Both the position numbers and the translations under genes were made by a program. From Cytidiella melzeri (lineage: Eukaryota > Basidiomycota > Agaricomycetes > Polyporales > Irpicaceae): a stretch of DNA of 64,000 nt. Position 1 is the stretch's first letter, and every line of letters begins with the position of its first letter. The stretch is from NCBI GenBank assembly GCA_022592445.1, contig JABYQR010000034.1:1-64000 (forward strand), read 5' to 3'. Under the pieces are notes generated by a model. That model was not told the origin of the DNA. It did no database searches and worked only from the letters and a program-made list of their open reading frames with translations. Positions 7,761 to 19,001 of the stretch are shown piece after piece.

Positions 7761-10700
7761 TCACAGATCCACAATATCACCATAGAATCTCTTGCGAGGA
7801 GCAGGGGATCCGCATGTGTATCCAATAGACTTCGACCGTCCCTCGTGGTCTAGACGAAGTTTCAATCTTGCGAGCTGTCTTTCCCTTGGCACGTATCCTC
7901 GAGTCTTGGGTCCAGCGGGTGCGGATGAACAACCAACAGCAGACAGCACTACGCTCCTGAGATCGCCATCGCTAGCGGAGCTCGCGAGGCTAGACGCCGT
8001 GGAACTTGAGGATGTGGGGTTTGACATAGGAGAACCGATCTTGGGAGATGACCACGGCAAAGAAGGCATGAAGCTGGTGAGTGTTTGAATAGCCGAAAAA
8101 GTCGGCGATGTGAAAGGCAAAATCGTAAGGCCGGCACTAGCTTCAGGTGCTTCTGAAGAATCTTGTCGAGTTGGCGCAGCGTTCCTCATTTGCAGCGTTG
8201 CTGATTCCACGTGCTCGCTAGACCTGAACCTAAGCAAAGGGTCAGTCGTGATGAACGTCATTCGATGAAGCAAATTTGCAACCGTACATACTCATGCGCG
8301 ACTTGGCCGGAGCTTTAGTCGGAGTGGTCACAGAGCCTGGCTGCATCGACGCGAGGGGCTTTCGTGGCTGAGGGATGAATGACGAGGAGCGAGCTTTGGG
8401 CGAAGGAGAGGGGATAGATGGAGAAGTAGGCGACTGTGAGAGACGAGGGATAGAAGATGGCGAGACAACGCGCTTGGTAGGCGTGAACGCAGCGGAAGGC
8501 GATTCACTTGCCCTAGGGATACGGGTAGTCATACACTTGACCGGCGTAGACGCAGAATGAACCGGAATGTTGGATGCGAAAGACTTCGAGGAGCTAGAGC
8601 GAGGAATAGAGGATACTAGAGAAGTCTGACTGGAAATCACAGCCTTAGTAGCTAGCCGAGGCTCCTCAATCATGGAAGAGGTCGTCTGAGCTTCAATGAC
8701 CTCAGGTTCCTCACAACAGGATGGCGGAGTGAAAGTGAAAATAATACCGCCCTCAACTTCCTGTCCTACAATTTCCTCATCGAATCCTTCTTCTGTAGTG
8801 GATTCTTCCTCTTCCTCGTCTTCCGCTATCGCGTCAAGGGTGAACTTCGTGTTGGAGACCGGGACTTCGACACCGACGTCACTGGGTATCATGAACGGAA
8901 AGTCATCCTCTTCATTCGCTAATGCTCGAGCAAACAAGTTCTTCTCGCTCTCAGCCGAGCGTAGCTTGGAGTCAAGAGGAGGTGAGTTGTCAACGTCTTC
9001 TAGGCAGCCAAAGAAGTGATCAACTTCTTCTGCATCACGAATGTGTTCCAACACCGGCGCAGACCCTTGGGGAAACGTCCAAGCCTTGATGAGCGATACG
9101 TGACGATCATGTCGCTGCGGCGGTGAAGGCGGTGCCGGAGTGGTCGGCAAAGAGCCCGATGCGCTAGACGACATTTCGGACAGATAGTCGGCATCTGCAG
9201 TCATCCCAGTAAGATGAGAGGTGTCCCGAGGCTCATCAGCGTCCGAGCCAAAGGAACAATCTGACATCGAAGCCTGGAATACATATTTGTCGTTCTCATC
9301 TTCATCTTCGTAACATGCAAGTTCATCTTCGTGGCCATCGTCTTCGTTCTCTTCATGAACAACCTTCAGGCAAAGCTGATGACGATCGAAAGAACCATCC
9401 AGAGACTCCACGTCGGTAGAAGAGGCCGTAGAGTCTACGGAGCGGAAGCCCAATCCACCGCGCTTTGCAAAGACCATCGTACGAGAGACAGGAGGGGTGC
9501 GGTACTGGGAGAGTTCGAAAGCCTGCGGCGTAGGAGTGTTCAAAACGCTTTCAAGCTCCTTCTCAGTGTCCTCCCGCTTCTTCTTCTCCTCGCCAAAAGC
9601 GGCTGCGAGGCGAGAAATCTCGAGCTCGAGGTCAGGCACGCGATCGGCGCGGGTTCGGAGACGCCTGCATTCCTCTTCTGCCTTCGACAACGCATCTTGA
9701 GCTACCTGAGACTTCTTCCAGCCTTCTTCACCCCAGATTATCTTCTCGGCCAAGCTGGCTTCTACTGCCTTTTTCTCGAACTCCATCATGTTCATGCGCT
9801 CACGAGCAACCCAGGCCTCACGTCGTTCCGTTTCCACGCGTTTCATGAGCAGAGCGACTTGATGTTCGAAGTCGGCGACGCGAGTGCGCCAACCATCGAC
9901 GTCCTTCTTCAGCTCATCACGCTCAGACTTCAGATCGGCAATGAGCTGAAACATCTCGTCACCGGGAGCATCACTCTGCGCAGAGACATCCGAGGCGCAG
10001 GATTGCGGGCGGGAACGTGGGCGGGCCGACAGTGCGCGCTCGAGGTCGGAGATACGTTGTACGAGTGCGTTGTGAGCCTGGTATAAAAAATGCTGTTCAC
10101 TGACAGAGAGTGACCGTGAGCTGCGCGAACCACTGGAGGAGCTGTCCTGAGAGTAGCGGCGGTCGCTGATGGGAGTCATCTCAGGCGTAGGCAGGCCATA
10201 GTTGTTAATAAGAGCCTTGTCCTCCGAGCCGAAGTAGGATATGCTTGTCCGACGCGTGGGTTGAGGTGGTCCTGTCGTCGCATCCATGGTTCCATTGAGC
10301 GAAGAACGTCTGGTGGGAACAGCGGGAAAGGAAGAGCCGCTAACAAACATCGACTGACGTCTGTTCGCTCGCGAAGGTGCTGCAGTGCCAACAGACGCAT
10401 TGCTACTATCGCAGCCAAGCGACGGTGAGAGTGTCAAAGATTTCAGCCCAGGGCGAGGGACTGGCGTGGCCGCGGGAGTCGGGAGCTCTCCGTTTGTCAC
10501 CTGGATTAAGTTGGGGCTTAAAGACAAGGGTCGGAGCTTCAGAATTGGTGGTCGAGGACGCGTAGGCACAGGGGAAGGTAACGTCGCCGTCCCTTCAACA
10601 GGCGAAGCGACAGTCTCGGCATCAGGCGTAGAAACGGACGCAGACAATTGCACAGTGTCGTCGTCGTTGTTAGTGTGCTCTTCTTCCTCTTCCTCTTCGA

Positions 10701-11466
10701 CGAGTGTGCCCAGTATATCCTTGGACGATGACATGGACATGAACTTGCCAAACGAATCTCTCTTATTGGAGGAAATGGAGCTGAGGCCCCCACCATAGCC
10801 GGCGCCGATACCAGGAGGATATGACGGCTTGCTCGCTGTAAGCCATTTTGTCAATAATGAAGCGATGAAAGACTTCTCAAAGCAATGACATACGGAATTC
10901 GAATCGCTTCTCACTCTCAGGAGAGCTGAGCTCGGGAATTTGCACACGAGAGAAGGCGCCTACTTCAGTCCTTCCTTCCAAGGCTAGCAGTGCTCTGCGT
11001 CGAATAGAATCCTTGTCCCCAAGGGTCAAGTTGTCTTCCTGAGGAGCAGGGGCTAGTGTCGGAAGCGTAACACCCATAATCTCTGCAGATTCGCGACGGG
11101 TAGACACCGACGAGCGACGCCGATGATGAGAATTGCGTTTTGAGCCTGTGGCAGTAGGGGGAGGGGATGATGAAGGGCTGCTCGAAGAAACGGGAGGCAA
11201 AGGTGAAACAGGAGAAACAGAGAGAGGAACAGAAACAGAAGACGTGTGGCGAGAATGAGAGCGTGAATGAGAGGGTTTGTGGGCGCGATGAGTCGGGCCT
11301 GGTGGGGGAATGCCGCCTCCTAGTTTGAAGGCATCAAGCTGACAGAAGAGTAGCGGAATCTTAGAATCTCTGTTGTGAGTTGAGCTCATTGAGTAGAACG
11401 CACCCTCTTCCTATCAACATCAACATCCTCGAATCGTGAGTTGGTGACAACTGCGGCATAGTCCAT
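7761..11466 (-). CDS. Large Ser-rich coiled-coil protein of unknown function (4 exons)
   Basis: Model complement(join(7761..8229, 8288..10835, 10894..11338, 11404..11466)) gives 1174 aa with introns of 58, 58 and 65 bp. The 21-residue first exon starts at an ATG in a good context (ACCATGG); an alternative start without that exon is the Met at 11389. The N-terminus is Ser/Pro/Arg-rich with GGGIPPPGP. A coiled coil rich in Glu/Lys/Arg spans roughly residues 430-600. Acidic Ser-rich stretches follow, and the tail is basic with repeated SxIPR motifs and a conserved-looking ERQLARLKLRL end. SxIP motifs are known as EB1-binding microtubule tip signals, so a cytoskeletal role is conceivable but unproven. 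The third intron uses the donor GTACGG; the stronger GTATGT 5 bp upstream would end the protein early. Confidence 0.8.
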
Positions 11467-12496
11467 GGTTATGGTAAGGGTACAAAGAGCGGCGGTGTTC
11501 GTAGAGAACGTAGATAACAAAGGAGGGGCTGGACTGTGCGACGAGCTTGAGGTCGACGACTGCGACACGATGGCCAAGGACGAGAGAGATGGCGAAGAGC
11601 AAGCCAGCAAATCGAACTATGGCGGCTACATATATCTTCGGCTGATGCCGCTCAAAACTGTCAACGTGTGATCTCTTGCTTGCAGTTCGCTCTGCCCGCC
11701 TCTCCAAACTGTTTTATGCCATACGTGCCTCCCAATAAACTAGATTCTGAACAAGTGGTACCGCTCTTTGTGGAGTGTCTTGAGACACGACAAATGTCGC
11801 GTCGACGCGATACAAATTAATTTCTAGTTTTGCCGACGGCTATGTCAATAATCCCGGTCGGCGGTTGCGTAGCTACGACACATTATTTATTGTTCAAGGG
11901 TCCGACGTCAGTACGCGACAACATGGAGTATATCATGATGTACCTGAATAGGTTCATAGCAGCACATACGTGTATTCCGAGTACACACAATTGTGTTAAG
12001 ATAATACATTACCCATGGCTGGCCACAGAGAGCGTGGCGCGAGATCAAGCTGATCTTCAGGTTTGCATGCTACGAGCCCAGAGCCCCCGACCGCCTTCGA
12101 TGAGCATGCCTACACTCAGAGTGTATCCGCACATGTTGTCAGTTCTATAGGTAACGTGTATGATCTCATTGATCGATAGTTTATACCATGGCTCTTCGGG
12201 ACTTGCAAAGTACTAGTTGTCGACCATCATGATTAACGGCTGAAATAACTCCAAGTCCATATACCTCCAATGTCTTGCCAGATCCTCGCGCACACTCCGC
12301 CGTCACAGAGGTCCTAAGCACCAGCCAGCAGTATGCCACTGGGAGATAATGAAGCGGCATTGACACTCCGGTCTTCCGGGCGCAAGGTATATATACTGGC
12401 AGATGTCAACCCCCTCGAAATCTTCGTTGCCTAGGTCTTCCATATACCACCACTTGGCTTTACTCCTCGCCACCTCTGTCATTCATTCCAGGCGCA
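11467..12496. other. Divergent promoter region, about 1 kb
   Basis: The region separates two divergent genes. It holds scattered short ORFs with no domain and no consistent splicing pattern. The only clear motif is a TATA-like run near its right end. Confidence 0.5.
12388..12395 (+). promoter_or_regulatory. TATA-like element of the isochorismatase-family gene
   Basis: TATATATA begins 109 bp before the ATG at 12497. It is followed by a pyrimidine-rich stretch typical of fungal transcription starts. Confidence 0.5.
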
Positions 12497-13418
12497 ATGG
12501 CAGCTCCTTCGGTGGTCAAGATCATACCTGACCGTTCAGTGATCTTGATCTGCGACCTGCAGACCCGTTTCAGTATGTATTGCTATACACAGTCTCATCC
12601 GTTGAGTCCGCCCTCACCACAGATTGTTTCCCGTGTAGAGGCTGCGGTGAGCCACTTTGACAAGGTCGTCACGACAGTGAACAAGATGATCAAAATCGCA
12701 AAGGTACTTATCCTTCAAGCAATTCACGCGCGCATAAAAGCTAAGGTCGTGCGTAAGGTCTGCGGCGTACCCGTGATAGTCACTGAGCAGAACTCTCGAG
12801 GTCAGTGAGCAAGATTCTGCTGGGGTGGTGGCACTGGCTTACCCGGGTCACGCAGCGCTTGGTCACACTGTCCCTGAGGTAGACCTCGAGAGCCTCGGCT
12901 TTTTACATCTCGCAACTGTGGAGAAATCACTTTTCTCCATGTGCACAGCAGAGGTGTCCAACTACCTCAAGCAGCACAATTTCAAGTCCATAATCGTTAT
13001 GGGCATAGAGGTATGCCCAAGAACTTCTGATGCGATCTCGATTTTCTACTAAGCCCCCCGCTGTTTGATCCTTCTAGGCACATATCTGTGTACTCATATC
13101 TTGCCTCGACCTTCTGTCACAAGGATACGATGTGCACCTTGTTGCTGATGGAGTCTCCAGCGTGAACAAGGAAGAGATTCCGTATGCGCTAGAGAGGATG
13201 CGGCAAGCCGGTGTCATTATCGGCACTAGCGAAAGCATAGCGTTTCAGCTGCAGCGTGGGTAGTTTTGGTGTTCTGTTTTGCAAAATATGACTGAAATGC
13301 TATCACAGTTGACTCTGCAATGCCGAACTTCAAACTCTTTGCCAGTACGATCAAGGAGGAAAAGGAGAGGACGAAGGATGTTTTGCAGACCCTACTGCCG
13401 TTGAAAACGGCGCTCTAG
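12497..13418 (+). CDS. Isochorismatase-family cysteine hydrolase (ISOC1/2-like), 6 exons
   Basis: Model join(12497..12572, 12639..12703, 12758..12800, 12856..13010, 13078..13255, 13309..13418) gives 208 aa, the usual size of this small family. The catalytic triad is visible: Asp20 in CDLQ, Lys85 in VEKSLFSM and Cys117 in GIEAHICV. TEQN and VADGVSS are further family motifs. Family members hydrolyse small amide or vinyl-ether substrates; the substrate of the eukaryotic ISOC branch is not settled. The second intron (54 bp) is a multiple of three and lacks stops, so reading through it would add 18 residues in a place where the family has none. A TATA-like box lies about 100 bp upstream. Confidence 0.92.
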
Positions 13419-13744
13419 ATGACATCGGAGGCGTAATGTCAGAAAGCGTGGATGTTTTATGGCTGTCCGGTCTGTCATGTTGAATGGACTTTGGCTCCTT
13501 CATGTAGCACAAGGTGACAGTAGAAAGTGATTCCGCGATCATTTTACACGGCGGTGGGTGTTTGGCAAAGGTCTGTGATCCTAACAAACCCACGTGGGTG
13601 GAGACGCCTTTTCGCCCTGGGCGCCAGTAGTCCCGCCACTCTCTTAACCAGAACATCCAAGGCCACCGTATTATCTTGTGGCCTGCGTTCCATACGACAT
13701 CCCAATACACTACCTACACGACAACACTACTCTATACACCTCAA
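13419..13744 (+). other. Promoter/5' UTR of the DUF1748 gene
   Basis: No coding frame could be supported here. The region joins two genes on the same strand. Confidence 0.5.
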
Positions 13745-14196
13745 ATGCTTGGCAAACTGGTGCACATAGGCTTCGACGCTCTGATCATCAGCGCATTCCT
13801 CGCTGGTGTGAAGCGCAACACGGGTCTCACGTATGCGCCTTCCAGTTGAGTTGTCCCTTTGGCTGCTAGCTTAACTTGAATGTCAGGCCCAAATTGTCGG
13901 ATGTACCAAACAAAGATGTGCGACGTAAGTCATCTCCGTTTGGCGGTGCCTTGGATTTGGTCTCATGCGCCACTTTTCCAACAGAACTGCTGCAGACGTA
14001 CCTTGGGATCGGTACGACTGTTTCCTTGGCACAAGTCAAGCTTGAACGCTGAATCTCACTGTAGGGGAGTACGTGTTTGACTTCGCTGTAGTCACATTTG
14101 GGGTAAGTAGCTGTCTCGCGTAGTCTTGCTGATACTGCATACACTCACACACTCCCACACGCTCAGCGACTAGCGTCTTTTGAACGTAAACACTGA
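13745..14196 (+). CDS. DUF1748-family small mitochondrial protein, 5 exons
   Basis: Model join(13745..13830, 13887..13924, 13985..14011, 14065..14102, 14167..14196) gives 72 aa. The sequence follows the family plan: MLGKLVH, a short membrane-like helix with a GVKRxTGL end, a VPNKDVR motif, then LLQTYLGIGEYVFD and a hydrophobic stretch. DUF1748 proteins are about 70-75 aa fungal proteins placed in mitochondria, with no settled function. Four introns in a 219 bp coding sequence make this gene invisible to an ORF scan. The last exon (nine residues plus stop) is the least certain part. Confidence 0.9.
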
Positions 14197-14486
14197 AGAT
14201 ATGCGCTCGCCATTTCGAACGTTCAACCCCTTACCTAGTGTCAGCCTACGATCACCGCTTAATGCCAGGCTTTGCATGCAATTCAAATGTTCCCCTAGCA
14301 TCTGTAATATTCAGCCATTCAATCTTATAATACCCTCAGCTGGCTCAATGAACATTGCACAAATTGCCACCAACCGTTGTATTGAGTCCCGCAACTTGTG
14401 GCAATCCTGCATGCAATTTGGCGTACATACTCGGAAAGCTCCCCTTCATTATATTCCTACCCTCGACCACACGCACCGTCAATAAA

Positions 14487-15049
14487 TCATCCCAAAAAGT
14501 TGTACACAAAAAAGTGTAGTACTATTGAGCCAAGCACGAAATCTGCAAATGCCCTGCAATTGAACGTGACGCTAGATTATTATGCCTTCATTGTAACCAT
14601 GCAGGCACTCCTCACCGTTCTGGAGAGACCTCTTTGAACACGGCCCCATTCTCAGGGTTCACTTGCGAACGCAGCGAAGCAGTCAAGACGAATTGACCAA
14701 CGCAGCTTGAGAACCTGAATGAGGAAATGATCCATGATGGCACTCTGAGTAAGACACATTGGGCCGCCGAGAACATGACAACGTACCCAGCCAAGAAAGC
14801 ATTGAAAGGGAAGTTTGTCACGAGGACGCAGTACGCGAATTGCATAACGCCAGAGAGCATGAGGAACACCAGGAAGGTGTCGATAAGTTTCAGCCGCGAC
14901 GATGTCGTTTCGTTGTATGCCTTTAATAAGGTCTGTACGGCATTGGAGGTTTGTGCCACTTGCTGCTGAGCTTGGTGGGTGGTTGCTGACGCGGCGTTGG
15001 CAGCAGACTTTTGCTTCGCAGAAGTGGATTTGGAGCTGGGCATGGCCAA
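14487..15049 (-). CDS. OST2: OST2/DAD1, oligosaccharyltransferase subunit, 3 exons
   Basis: Model complement(join(14487..14553, 14616..14714, 14787..15049)) gives 142 aa. The N-terminal 30 residues are Ala/Ser/Gln-rich, longer than in animal DAD1. Three membrane segments follow, with FNAFLAGF-SSCVGQFVL, LRSQVNPEN and the signature SPERAFADFV near the C-terminus. DAD1/Ost2 is a structural subunit of the ER oligosaccharyltransferase that N-glycosylates nascent proteins. The donor GTACGT of the first intron lies inside the longer open frame, so an ORF caller would add false residues. Divergent from the ribosomal protein gene at 15359. Confidence 0.95.
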
Positions 15050-15358
15050 TAGAGAAATGAGAGGCCAAAGTTGATAATGGCAGAGACAGAGGTTGTCGGT
15101 ACAGTAACGTAAGTGCTGTGGTCGACGTGGAGGTCACTTGGAGCTGCGAAACATCCTATCCAAAAGTAGAAACCCATCAAGACGCGTAGACGCCATTAGC
15201 CCTTGCGTAGGGCGCTCAAACTTCGGATAGAACGGTCACGGTGTTGGCACATATATTGAGTCTTCAGGACCGAGTCCCCATCTCCTGCTGCTCTCTTTCT
15301 CTCTTTCGCGCGCGTTCTATCCATCCTTGACCTCATTCAAACATCTGACTGCGCGACG
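15050..15358. other. Shared divergent promoter of OST2 and the mitoribosomal gene
   Basis: This 309 bp stretch separates two start codons pointing away from each other. It ends in a CT-rich tract before the ATG at 15359. No further motif is claimed. Confidence 0.6.
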
Positions 15359-16492
15359 ATGATTGGGTCTCGCCTACTCGCTGGGCCAGCAAGCAGCTCG
15401 ATGCGCGTTACGGGTGCTAGACGTGTAATTGCTCCGGCCTTCCGTGTGTCGGTGCAACGTATACAGTCGAGGCAGGCCCACAACCGACTGCAACTCCCGT
15501 ACAAAGCTCAGGATGGTCTGGGTGAATTCTTGCCACCGCAGGCTTTAAAGGTGGTAGCGGAAGAGTACCAACAAGGCTTGCTTGATAGACTGAATGAGCA
15601 TGTTGTCGGTACGTCGTGTGCTAGACTTGGTAACATGCATCATGGCATTCAAGCTCACATGACGACTTTGTCGGTTAGGTACAGCTATGCACAACCTCTC
15701 TGTGGCTCAGACTGTCATCCAGTCTGCTAGGGATCCGCAGCAGATCATAATATTCAACTATGCCAGCGAAGCTCTGAATAACTCCTTCTTTCTATCCTGT
15801 CTTGTGAGTAGAGTGTTTCGCTTGACTTGCGTCAATCTATCTTATACGATTCGGAATGTGTACAGCGCCCTGTACCGGAAGATAAAGCTTCACATGAAGA
15901 CGCTATATCTCCCGACCTCGCTCAGGCCATCAACTCTGACTTTGGCAACCTCGAGCAACTGAAGTCCACATTCAGCGCTGCAGTTGTCGCAATGCGTTGC
16001 CAGGGATATGTGTGGCTTCTCGTGGACAAGCGCGGGCACCTGGCTGTCTATCCAACGTTCGGCAATGGGACACTGTTGATTCACGGGGGAGACTTTCTGC
16101 CGGCCAAAGCAGGCGTGAACTTGTCATCCACTGTTATTGGAGAAGAGCCACACGGCTTGGGCAACTATCGTCTGAAGAGCGATGCAGGCGGACCATCCAG
16201 CCCTGCGAGTGGTTTCTCTCTCAATCCAACATCATTCCACCCGCCGAGGCAGACACGGTCGTATACACCATTCAAAGTCGCGTCGGTGCATGGTGAGTCC
16301 AGAGGTTCGGACGTCACGGCGATGACAGATAAGCTTTACCCCCTGTTTTGCGTTTCTGTTCACGAACATGCGTGGATGAGTGCGGGCTATGGCGTCTGGG
16401 GCAAAGAGGAGTGGATGAAGAAGTTTTGGGCGGTGGTGAATTGGGAGCAGGCTAGCGTGCATTTCACGAGATACACCGCTAGTGCGAGGTAA
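15359..16492 (+). CDS. SOD-fold mitochondrial small-subunit ribosomal protein (mS42/mS43 type), 3 exons
   Basis: Model join(15359..15608, 15679..15803, 15866..16492) gives 333 aa. The first 45 residues are Arg/Ser/Ala-rich and look like a mitochondrial presequence. LQLPYKAQDGLGEFLPP begins the alpha-hairpin domain of Fe/Mn superoxide dismutases. The C-terminal domain has LYPLFCVSVHEHAWM...WVVNWEQ-like features. Three metal ligands are lost: both helical His positions are replaced (EEYQQ and ALNNS regions) and the Asp of DxWEHAY is Ser in SVHEHAW. Only the last His remains. Such SOD-fold pseudoenzymes are known in the fungal mitoribosome (yeast Mrp1 and Rsm26), which is the likely role. A loop of about 45 residues between the domains is low complexity. 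Confidence 0.85.
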
Positions 16493-16681
16493 TGGCTGAG
16501 GGGAGGCGGTTATCTGACAATCCAATGCAGATGTGTAGGCGTCCTAAAAGTAGACACAGTAATACCTCATACTCAGGCTTGATTATCGACCTCTGCTCTC
16601 TGATTGCAAGGCTCAGGCTGTTACCATCTTTGTGAAGCACGAGCTCGCAGGTGGGGTTAGGGTTGGGCAACCGTTTAGATG

Positions 16682-16696
16682 AGAACCTTCTGGAAC
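16682..16696 (+). promoter_or_regulatory. Perfect heat-shock element upstream of STI1
   Basis: The site reads AGAAC-CTTCT-GGAAC, three perfect alternating nGAAn units, the consensus for heat-shock factor. It lies about 115-130 bp before the STI1 ATG. Confidence 0.8.
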
Positions 16697-16811
16697 CTGA
16701 GCGAGGTCGACAGAAAAGCTTTGGATATTTTGCCACAACGATAAAGACATAAGCTTCAAGGTCAGTCTGGCTCTGCACATCCCACACTGCATACCCAACG
16801 CTCCCGACGAC

Positions 16812-18857
16812 ATGGCTGACGAGTTCAAAAATCAAGGAAACAAAGCGTTCCAGGCAAAGGATTACGATACCGCCATCGACCTCTTCTCTAAAGCAATCGA
16901 GCTCGACCCGAGTAACCATGTCCTGTACTCGAATCGTAGTGCAGCGAAGGCAGGCAAGAAGCAATGGGTTTCGGCCTTGGAGGATGCTGAACAGGTGCGC
17001 GTGCGCCCACATTTTTGGAGAATCGACTGTACTCATTATTCGCCAGTGTATAAAAATAAACCCTGGATGGGCGAAAGGGTACGCTCGTAAAGGTGCCGCC
17101 TTGCATGGTCAACGAAAGTATGACGAAGGCATCGCGGCTTATGAGGCGGGTATCCGTCTCGAGGATACTCCTGCTCTGAGGAAAGGACTTCAAGAAATCC
17201 AGGACGCGAAATGTATGTCTACTCTGTCCGCGTTACGTCGCGCCTAACCAGTCCTAATTTACCGAAACAGCTATGGAAGAGAAACAAGACGGAGGCTTCG
17301 GTCTTGGGAAGCTCTTCGCTGACCCTAACTTCATCGGAAAACTGGCTACAAACCCTCGCACCCAGAAACATCTCGCCGACCCGGCATTCATGCAGAAGCT
17401 CAAGATTATCCAACAAAATCCAAATCTCGCACAGAGTATGCTTAACTCGGATCCTCGTATGATTGACGTCCTCGGTGCTCTCATGGGTCTTGACATGCAA
17501 GGCTTCTCGAGAGAAGAGGGCTCTGACGAGTTGCCTCCTGGTGTGCAGAGAGCCGATGCAACGCCAGAACCCTCGAGTCGACCAGCAGCGCCCGCGGCAT
17601 CATCCTCAGCACCCAAGACAGAAACCCCAACGCCTTCTTCGTCCAAGGTCGAGGAAGCTGCAGATGTGGAGATGGAGGAGGTAGACGACGATGATGCCAA
17701 GGCGAAGAAGGATGCTGAGGCTGAGAAAGCAGAGGGTGCTATAGCTTACAAGGCAAAGGATTTCGCCGCGGCAGCCTCTCATTTCTCCAAAGCATGGGAT
17801 CTCTGGCCAAAAGATATTACATTCCTGACGAATTTGGGAGGTATGATATTCCTGACTTTGTGAAGAATCAATGCTAAAGCAATTTATCATTCCAGCTGTC
17901 TACTTTGAGGAAGGCGACTACGACAAGTGTATCGAGACCTGTGAGAAGGCTATCGACGAGGGTCGTTCGGTCAGTTCGTTTTGCCACCAGCGGTTGACAG
18001 CTATACTCACATCGTGCCCTGGACAGCTACGAGCAGACTATAAGCTCATTGCGAAGGCTCTCGGACGCATTGGTAGTGCATTTGCGAGGAAGAACGATCT
18101 CAAGGATGCAATCAAGTACTACCAGAAGTCTCTCACAGAGCACCGTACAGCTGACATCCTCAACAAGCTTCGCGAGGCTGAGCGTCAGGAGGCCGAAGCT
18201 GCACGTCTCGCCTACATCGACCCGGAGAAGGCATCCCAGGCACGCGAGGAGGGTAACGCGTTCTTCAAGGCGGGTGACTTTGCAGGAGCGGTGAAAGCAT
18301 ACACGGAGGCGATCAAGCGTGATCCCAAGGATCCCCGTAGCTATAACAATCGTGCAAACGCATACACGAAGCTCGCGGCGCTCCCGGAAGCACTCAAGGA
18401 CGCTGACGAGGCTATCAAGGTCGATCCTAAATTCCTCAAGGCGTGGATTCGGAAGGGTTCAGTACTCTTTGCTATGCGTGACTACACGAAGGCTTTGCAA
18501 GTCATGGAGGAGGCAACGGATGCTGACGAAGACCACAAGCATCGAAAGGAGATTCAGGATCTCGTGACGAAGTGCCAGCAGGCTTTGTACAGCCAGCGGG
18601 ACGGTGAGAGTGAAGAAGAGACGCTGCAGAGGGCGATGCGTGATCCTGAGATTGCGGTATGTTCACAATAGCATACATGTTGTCGAGTTTTCTCATACCC
18701 TCTCTTCGCGCAGAAAATCATGGGTGACCCGATCATGCAGTCCATCCTCCAGCAAGCACAATCGAATCCGGCCGCGCTCCAAGATCACATGAAGAACCCA
18801 GCGGTTCGTCAGAACATTATGAAGCTCATCAACGCCGGTATCATCAAGACCCGATAG
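16812..18857 (+). CDS. STI1: STI1/HOP Hsp70-Hsp90 organising co-chaperone, 6 exons
   Basis: Model join(16812..16994, 17047..17212, 17271..17840, 17896..17969, 18027..18656, 18714..18857) gives 588 aa, essentially the length of yeast Sti1. Domains in order are TPR1 (about 4-116), the first DP/STI1 domain (about 130-200), an acidic/Ala/Pro linker, TPR2A (about 255-390), TPR2B (about 395-520) and the second DP domain (about 530-588). TPR1 begins with the canonical FKNQGNKAF. The protein bridges Hsp70 and Hsp90 through their C-terminal EEVD tails. A perfect heat-shock element in the promoter agrees with stress induction. Convergent with the ARA2-like gene; the two stop codons are 144 bp apart. 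Confidence 0.97.
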
Positions 18858-19001
18858 AGCTCGAACATCGTCCTTTTAATTCTTGAAGTGGAATATTTCG
18901 GTTTGCAGGGCGTGATTTTTGTGCTCAAATACACTGTATCTGTATTATTACCTCGATGCTACTTTGTTATTGTATCAACACTTCTCCGACATTCCACATT
19001 G

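Noticed and set aside
11830..12150. 106-codon plus-strand ORF in the divergent promoter
   Set aside because: It has no domain, no consistent splicing, and a composition unlike neighbouring coding exons.
16293..16328. In-frame GTGAGT...ACAG segment in the mitoribosomal gene, a possible intron
   Set aside because: It is only 36 nt, below the shortest host introns seen here (41-46 bp). I kept it as coding, with some doubt.
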